From assembly GCA_046290495.1 (NCBI GenBank), contig JBKAGT010000001.1, positions 62,001-126,000 on the forward strand: 64,000 nucleotides of DNA, read 5' to 3'. This DNA comes from PGYR01 sp046290495. Its GTDB lineage: Bacteria; Bacteroidota; Ignavibacteria; Kapaibacteriales; UBA2268. The position numbers and the translations under genes are program-made. The notes below the pieces were generated by a model. The model saw nothing but the letters and a program-made list of their open reading frames with translations, was not told where the DNA came from and did no database searches. Positions 59,278-64,000 of this stretch are shown in pieces; position 1 is the stretch's first letter, and every line of letters starts with the position of its first letter.

Positions 59278-61110
59278 ATGGATTTGAGCTCAAAAATAGC
59301 AAATCTTCCCCAAAAGCCCGGAATCTATCAATACAAGAATAAGAACGGGAATATTATATATGTTGGCAAGGCCATAAAGCTTCGTAACAGGGTTCGCTCC
59401 TATTTCAATAAGCAAAAGCAACATGATGCAAAGACAAAGGCATTAGTCAAAAAAATAGCCGATGTAGAGATAATCGTAACCGACTCAGAAGCAGAAGCGC
59501 TAATTCTGGAAGACACGCTCATTAAAAAGCACAAACCTCGCTACAATGTGAATCTGAAAGATGATAAGTCTTACCCGTTCATAAAAGTTACAAACGAGCC
59601 GTACCCTCGCATCTACCAGACTCGTAATGTAGTCAAAGATGGTTCGAAATACTACGGGCCATTTACCAAAGTTGGCGATATGCGTCGCGTATTGGAACTA
59701 CTTCACAAAATATTCAAATTCAGAACTTGTAAGCTAGTTATCAATGAAGAAACTATAAGAGAAAAGAAACACAAAGTCTGCTTAGAATATCACATCAAAA
59801 AATGCGATGGCCCTTGCGAAGGACTCATTGACAAGGAAGAATACAACCAAAATGTTGCATTTGCCAAAAGCATACTCAACGGTAAAACTCGCGATTTGGA
59901 ACGATTCCTTCAGCAAAGAATGGAGGAGCTATCTGAAGAGATGAATTTTGAAGAAGCTGCAAATGTAAGAGATCAGTTAGGTGCTATTAGGCAATTCGTT
60001 TCTCGCCAGAAAGTAGTTACCGCTGATGCCATAGACCGCGATGTATTTGGTATTTACAGAGAGGAAAACACGGCTTGCTCTATCGTATTCACTGTCCGAG
60101 AAGGCAAGTTAATTGGTAGAAAGCACTTCATCATCAAGAAAGCAGATGAGCTAACAGATGAAGAAATAGTACAAAGAACTATTGACAGTTGGTACTCACA
60201 GCAAGAGTTTGTACCAAAAGAAATATTCCTGCCAGTCGAGATAGAAGAACTGGAAACGCTGACGACTATACTTTCTGAAAAGAGAAATGCAACAGTACAT
60301 ATTAAAATTCCGAAAATAGGTGAAAAGCGCCATCTTATAGACTTAGCAGAAAATAATGCTCAGTATATTTTGAAGGAATATCTACTAGCAATAAGCAAAC
60401 GAGAGCAATCAATTCCTCACTCTGTGCAGGCACTTCAGCGTGATTTGAGACTTAAAAAACCACCTAGGATAATAGAGTGTTTCGACAACTCGCACCTTCA
60501 AGGAACTGAGCTTGTTAGCTCGATGGTGTGCTTCGTAGATGGCAAACCCAAAAAATCAGAATACCGAAAATACAAGAATAAAACGGTTAATAAGAACGAT
60601 GACTTTGCGGCTATGCGCGAAGTAGTAGAAAGACGTTACCGCGGGTTAGTAGAGCGAAACGAACGGCTTCCCGACCTGATAATTATAGATGGTGGCAAAG
60701 GGCAGCTCTCCTCAGCAGAGCAAATACTCAGAGATTTAGGCATATTCGATAAGGTGACAGTAGTCGGCTTAGCAAAACGATTAGAAGAAGTCTTCTTCCC
60801 TGGGCAGAAGGAAGCAATCTTACTACCACGCACATCTAGTTCACTCCGATTAATACAGCAATTACGGGATGAAGCACACCGCTTTGCAATTACTTTTCAT
60901 AGGAGTCTACGCTCCAAACGTACATTTAAAACAGAGCTTACCGACATACCAGGCATTGGCAAGAAGACCGCTAAGAAACTGCTGAAAGAGCTGGGGTCAG
61001 TAGATGGTGTAAAAAATTCTACTATAGCACAGCTAAAAGTACACTTAGGTGAGAAACAAGCAAAGATAGTTCATAATTATTTCCTTAGCTCAAAGGATGA
61101 GGAATCATAA
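59278..61110 (+). CDS. uvrC: Excinuclease ABC subunit C
   Basis: A 610-aa UvrC of normal length: GIY-YIG endonuclease domain (about 12-90: P-G-I-Y-Q-Y, I-I-Y-V-G-K-A), UVR domain (about 205-240), RNase H-like C-terminal endonuclease (I-E-C-F-D-N-S-H, L-I-I-I-D-G-G-K-G-Q-L) and tandem helix-hairpin-helix (I-P-G-I-G-K-K-T-A-K-K-L). It makes both incisions around bulky DNA lesions with UvrB. Confidence 0.97.
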   Translation: MDLSSKIANLPQKPGIYQYKNKNGNIIYVGKAIKLRNRVRSYFNKQKQHDAKTKALVKKIADVEIIVTDSEAEALILEDTLIKKHKPRYNVNLKDDKSYPFIKVTNEPYPRIYQTRNVVKDGSKYYGPFTKVGDMRRVLELLHKIFKFRTCKLVINEETIREKKHKVCLEYHIKKCDGPCEGLIDKEEYNQNVAFAKSILNGKTRDLERFLQQRMEELSEEMNFEEAANVRDQLGAIRQFVSRQKVVTADAIDRDVFGIYREENTACSIVFTVREGKLIGRKHFIIKKADELTDEEIVQRTIDSWYSQQEFVPKEIFLPVEIEELETLTTILSEKRNATVHIKIPKIGEKRHLIDLAENNAQYILKEYLLAISKREQSIPHSVQALQRDLRLKKPPRIIECFDNSHLQGTELVSSMVCFVDGKPKKSEYRKYKNKTVNKNDDFAAMREVVERRYRGLVERNERLPDLIIIDGGKGQLSSAEQILRDLGIFDKVTVVGLAKRLEEVFFPGQKEAILLPRTSSSLRLIQQLRDEAHRFAITFHRSLRSKRTFKTELTDIPGIGKKTAKKLLKELGSVDGVKNSTIAQLKVHLGEKQAKIVHNYFLSSKDEES

Positions 61111-61244
61111 TAATAAAATAGTATCAACCCTACTGCAAACACTTGGTTTTTCTGATATATATCAAACCACAAATAAGTGCAATATTTTAATATATTTGTC
61201 GTATATTAAGCAATGATTTTTAACAAAAACAGGGAATAAACCTT

Positions 61245-62048
61245 ATGAAAAATTTATTCAAAATTTTGGCTGTACTTTCAGCTATGACTTTATTCGTAGC
61301 ATGTAGCGATGATGATGATCCAACTGACCCAACACCAACTGCTGCAGGTGAATTGACTGTGAAAAGTCAGTTTCTTTCTCAAAATAGAATTATAGTAGAA
61401 AATGTAACATTCAAAGAAGATGGATGGATAGTTGTTCACGCAGACAACAACAATCAACCACTTACTCCAGACATTATATCAGTAGCTGTACCAGTAGAAG
61501 CAGGTACACATGAAGATGTTGTTATTCCACTTTCTGAAGATGCAAATATGCTAAGTGGAAACACAAAAGTTTGGGTTATGCTTCACACAGATGATGGGGT
61601 AAAAGGGCAGTACGAATTTGACGGAGTTTCTGGGACAGACGGTCCTTTAAAAGATTTAGATAGTAATGTAATTATGTCTGCTATCACTTTACAACCTGCA
61701 ACTATCACTTCCGATGCTCAGTCAGTTACAAATAAAGTAAGTATAGTTTCAGTAACAGCTGCTGTTGATGGTTGGTTAGTTATACATAATGATGATGGCA
61801 ATGGAAACATGGTCGTTCCAGGTATTATTGGTAGAACAAAAGTTTCAGCTGGATTGAACCAAAACGTAGAAGTTACTCTAAATCTAGGTGTAATTATCGA
61901 GCCAGGCCAAAAGCTATTCCCTATGTTGCACATAGACAATGGTGAGAAAGACAAATACGAATTCCCATCAGCTGATCCAGCAGAAGTCTTCGGATTTGAT
62001 GAAGAAGGAAATCCTATTGTGATTTTTACGGAAATAGACGTATTATAA
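61245..62048 (+). CDS. Lipoprotein with two DUF7282-like domains
   Basis: A 267-aa lipoprotein with lipobox V-A-C at about residue 20 and an Asp/Pro/Thr-rich spacer. Two tandem beta domains of about 110 residues each carry the DUF7282-like pattern (V-T-F-K-E-D-G-W-I-V-V-H ... V-W-V-M-L-H-T-D and V-T-A-A-V-D-G-W-L-V-I-H ... L-F-P-M-L-H-I-D). It is a paralogue of the gene at 62202. TATATTTG at 61191-61198 may be its -7 box. Function unknown. Confidence 0.8.
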   Translation: MKNLFKILAVLSAMTLFVACSDDDDPTDPTPTAAGELTVKSQFLSQNRIIVENVTFKEDGWIVVHADNNNQPLTPDIISVAVPVEAGTHEDVVIPLSEDANMLSGNTKVWVMLHTDDGVKGQYEFDGVSGTDGPLKDLDSNVIMSAITLQPATITSDAQSVTNKVSIVSVTAAVDGWLVIHNDDGNGNMVVPGIIGRTKVSAGLNQNVEVTLNLGVIIEPGQKLFPMLHIDNGEKDKYEFPSADPAEVFGFDEEGNPIVIFTEIDVL

Positions 62049-62080
62049 GTTTATTATCTTAATAGTATAATTTATTGATA

Positions 62081-62117
62081 AACACCTCATTTGCTAAGCA
62101 GATGGGGTGTTTTTTTA
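62081..62117 (+). terminator. Rho-independent terminator
   Basis: AACACCTCAT (62081-62090) pairs with ATGGGGTGTT (62102-62111), then TTTTTT. Confidence 0.85.
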
Positions 62118-62201
62118 TTTAATTTGCCTTCAAAAAATCTGATTTGGACTCCATACCGTAAATAGGGTAAATATTTTTTCAAACACAATGGAGTTATTAC
62201 A

Positions 62202-63008
62202 ATGAAGAATTTTTTAAGAATAATGATGATAATGGGCTTATTTGCTTTTATAACAGCTTGCGACGAAGAGGACAGCGACCCTAATCAACCAAGCGAGATG
62301 GAACCCGGTATGCTTATGGTAAGCGACCAAATGGTTTCGCAGAATATGGTAATGGTGGAAAGCGTAATGTTAGAAGAAGACGGCTGGATAGTCATACACG
62401 CAAACAAGGCAGATGACAGCGGCCCAGTAGTGCCAGATATTATATCTGAGCCAGTATTCGTAGAAGCTGGTACTAAGACAGATGTAATGGTACCTCTAAC
62501 TTCCGATGCTATTATGGATATAGAAGACACAAAAGTATGGGTAATGCTGCACACTGACACTGGTGTAAGTATGGACTATGAGTTTGATAATGATCAATCT
62601 TTAGACCCACCATTGACAAACTTGGCTGGCGATGTAATAATCACACCAATTATGATTATGCCATCAATGATAATGGCAGACGACCAAGAAGTAACTAATT
62701 CAGTTACTTTGGATGTAAATGCTGCAGCAGATGGTTGGATAGTAATTCACAATATGAAAGATGATGGTATAGAACTGCCAGGAATCATCGGAAAAACTGC
62801 AATTAAGAAAGGTATGAACCAAAACGTAACAATTATGCTTGACGAAGGAGTTAACATAATGTCTGGTCAACAACTATTCCCAATGGTACACATAGACGAG
62901 TCACCAGTTGGCGAATACAATTTCCCCGGTGTTGACGGACCAGAAGTATTTGGTTTTAACGACAAAGGCGATGCTAACATAGTAGTAACTTCTATAAATG
63001 TTAAGTAA
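62202..63008 (+). CDS. Met-rich lipoprotein with two DUF7282-like domains
   Basis: A 268-aa lipoprotein (lipobox I-T-A-C, about residue 20) that aligns with the preceding lipoprotein through both domains (E-E-D-G-W-I-V-I-H, K-V-W-V-M-L-H-T-D, D-G-W-I-V-I-H, L-F-P-M-V-H-I-D). It has 24 Met in all, against 7 in its paralogue, with clusters such as G-M-L-M, Q-N-M-V-M-V and I-M-I-M-P-S-M-I-M. Met-rich stretches are known to bind Cu(I)/Ag(I) or to act as oxidant scavengers; either is inference here. Each gene has its own terminator, so they are separate units. Confidence 0.8.
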   Translation: MKNFLRIMMIMGLFAFITACDEEDSDPNQPSEMEPGMLMVSDQMVSQNMVMVESVMLEEDGWIVIHANKADDSGPVVPDIISEPVFVEAGTKTDVMVPLTSDAIMDIEDTKVWVMLHTDTGVSMDYEFDNDQSLDPPLTNLAGDVIITPIMIMPSMIMADDQEVTNSVTLDVNAAADGWIVIHNMKDDGIELPGIIGKTAIKKGMNQNVTIMLDEGVNIMSGQQLFPMVHIDESPVGEYNFPGVDGPEVFGFNDKGDANIVVTSINVK

Positions 63009-63036
63009 ATGTAATATATGTTAGTTTGCCCTAATG

Positions 63037-63068
63037 AACCTCAGTCATTAACTTGGCTGGGGTTTTTT
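63037..63068 (+). terminator. Rho-independent terminator
   Basis: AACCTCAG (63037-63044) pairs with CTGGGGTT (63057-63064, one wobble), then TTTT. Confidence 0.8.
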
Positions 63069-63136
63069 ATTATGTTATTCCAAAAACTTTATCGTAAATA
63101 AAATTACTCTCTTCGATAAAGAGAAGTACGAGTGTA

Positions 63137-63695
63137 TGTCATTCTGATGACGCTGAAAGCGGCAGAAGAATCCAGGCTCAATGACCACAACGGATGCTGA
63201 GCTTGTCGAAGCACCGTGTCCTTGGCAATGTCATCTGAAGCAGCCGCGTCCTTTCAGTCCTCGCTGTGACATTCTATTCTCATTAACCCCATAGGGGTTA
63301 AATTTCTGTACCTAATGATGAGGCCGTTCATACTGCTCCGTAGGAGTAGAACCAAATATTGTGAAACCGCTACGCGGCTATATGTTTATCATTGATGTAT
63401 TATCTACAGATCTCTAGCCACTCTGTGGCTTTCAATGTTTACATAAACAAAGTTTTTGCGGACTCAAGTATTATTCAGTTTCAACAGTTCCGTCTATCCA
63501 GAGACAACTCTTTGTCCCCCAAATTAAAGTATCGAGGTGTGTCGAGTGTCCTCTCACTACCTGGACTCTTCGCTAAGCTCAGAGTGACGTTGTACTCCGC
63601 TTGCTGAGGAAGAATTCTATTGTCATTGCGAAGGAACGGAGTGACTGCGGCAATCTATGTTGAGACAGCCACGTCCTCCCCAGTCTGAATAAATT
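63137..63695. repeat. Intergenic dispersed palindromic repeats (block 3)
   Basis: The 827-bp gap from 63009 to 63835 has no convincing gene. From 63137 it contains a TGTCATTCTGA...GAATCCAGG unit, 63241-63272 (exact reverse complement of 15397-15428), then the four palindromes of block 1 in reverse order: 63285-63299 AACCCCATAGGGGTT, 63336-63346 CTCCGTAGGAG, 63365-63380 and 63416-63430 AGCCACTCTGTGGCT. After that come units at about 63561-63590 (CTGGACTCTTCG...CAGAGTGACG, reverse complement of 12682-12720) and 63622-63680. The strand is inverted relative to block 1. Confidence 0.75.
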
Positions 63696-63835
63696 CAGAC
63701 AGCCCCTCCAGAGGGGCACATTATTCCACATTCAAATAAAGTTCCCCCCACTCGGAGACGTTTTTGGTGTTCATGTGTCTATATATGTATATTGGTTTAC
63801 GAATTTACCATATTCAACAGGAAACAATACCAAGC

Positions 63836-64000
63836 ATGAAAGTACTACTCATACTAATCACACTAATCACCGCCACAATACACTGCTGGGCGGAAGAGAA
63901 CCACGAAGTAATTTGGGAGACGGAGCAAATTGGTGGATTAAATGAAGTAGAGATTTCTCCACTTGGAGAAGTTTTTTACAACACTAAGGATTCTATAGTG
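63836..64000 (+). CDS. Secreted protein, 5' part only (runs off window)
   Basis: 55 codons from the ATG at 63836 with no stop. Signal peptide M-K-V-L-L-I-L-I-T-L-I-T-A-T-I-H-C-W-A, then an acidic start and E-I-S-P-L-G-E-V-F-Y, a propeller-blade-like strand (WD40/Kelch-type). Preceded by AGGAAA about 16 bp upstream. Too short to assign; a T9SS cargo would be no surprise. Confidence 0.55.
   Translation, partial: MKVLLILITLITATIHCWAEENHEVIWETEQIGGLNEVEISPLGEVFYNTKDSIV

Noticed and set aside
63392..63607. 71-aa plus-strand frame
   Set aside because: It runs through the palindromic repeat block and has no start signal; non-coding repeat explains it.

Overview
The window looks like a chromosomal segment of a low-GC Gram-negative member of the Bacteroidota/Chlorobi (FCB) assemblage. 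The evidence is a full-length SprA translocon protein of the type IX secretion system (T9SS), several secreted proteins with T9SS type-A C-terminal sorting domains, a carboxypeptidase-regulatory-type TonB receptor, many small lipoproteins with acidic residues after the lipobox Cys, and weak Shine-Dalgarno use. A deep-branching lineage (Kapabacteria/Ignavibacteria-like) is possible, but I cannot fix the rank from sequence reading alone.

Layout. 1-930: edge of an outer-membrane or secreted protein gene. 1090-2868: aspS. 2865-6749: a leftward cluster of TonB receptor, MazG-like pyrophosphohydrolase, His/Asp-rich lipoprotein, small His/Cys protein and a paralogous lipoprotein, probably metal-related. 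6992-10588: small membrane proteins, a RidA-like protein, a PLP decarboxylase and a GNAT acetyltransferase. 10650-12650: a C25-peptidase-like T9SS cargo protein. 13104-23231: serine hydrolase, sigma-54 activator, rhodanese, patatin/BamA-like (type Vd) protein, DJ-1 family protein, TPR protein, BadF-type kinase and DUF3108 protein. 23307-32631: CtpA-like protease, large T9SS cargo, RNA methyltransferase, MqnA-like protein, thiamine pyrophosphokinase, free-Met-R-sulfoxide reductase, and a redoxin/DsbD-N pair. 32818-33378: a CADD-like protein that may be a self-sacrificing p-aminobenzoate synthase. 33.4-39.0 kb: a loose region of hypotheticals, an RCC1-repeat T9SS cargo, gene fragments and four copies of one terminator-like module. 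38983-45720: sprA. 46007-46477: dps.

The main discovery is an integrated element of about 12 kb (46456-58432) bounded by exact 21-bp direct repeats. One copy is the last codons of dps; the other lies just before what appears to be the original dps terminator. The element carries a tyrosine integrase, a divergent HTH repressor, two excisionase-like proteins, an O-type replication initiator, a DnaB-type helicase and a rightward set of unknown genes. That set ends in an 802-aa protein that looks like a phage tail or baseplate component. Three tandem 23-bp repeats followed by an AT-rich tract lie inside the initiator gene, as in the lambda origin within gene O. The repeats pass through all three reading frames, so it is the DNA that is conserved. 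No terminase, portal, capsid or lysis gene was recognised, so the organisation is that of a phage satellite or a reduced, self-replicating element.

To the right of the element are an SDR oxidoreductase, uvrC, two paralogous DUF7282-like lipoproteins (one strikingly Met-rich), and a block of dispersed palindromic intergenic repeats. The block also occurs, inverted, near 12.7-13.1 kb and partly at 15.4 kb. The window ends in a secreted protein gene cut by the edge. I saw no tRNA, rRNA, CRISPR array or transposase gene.
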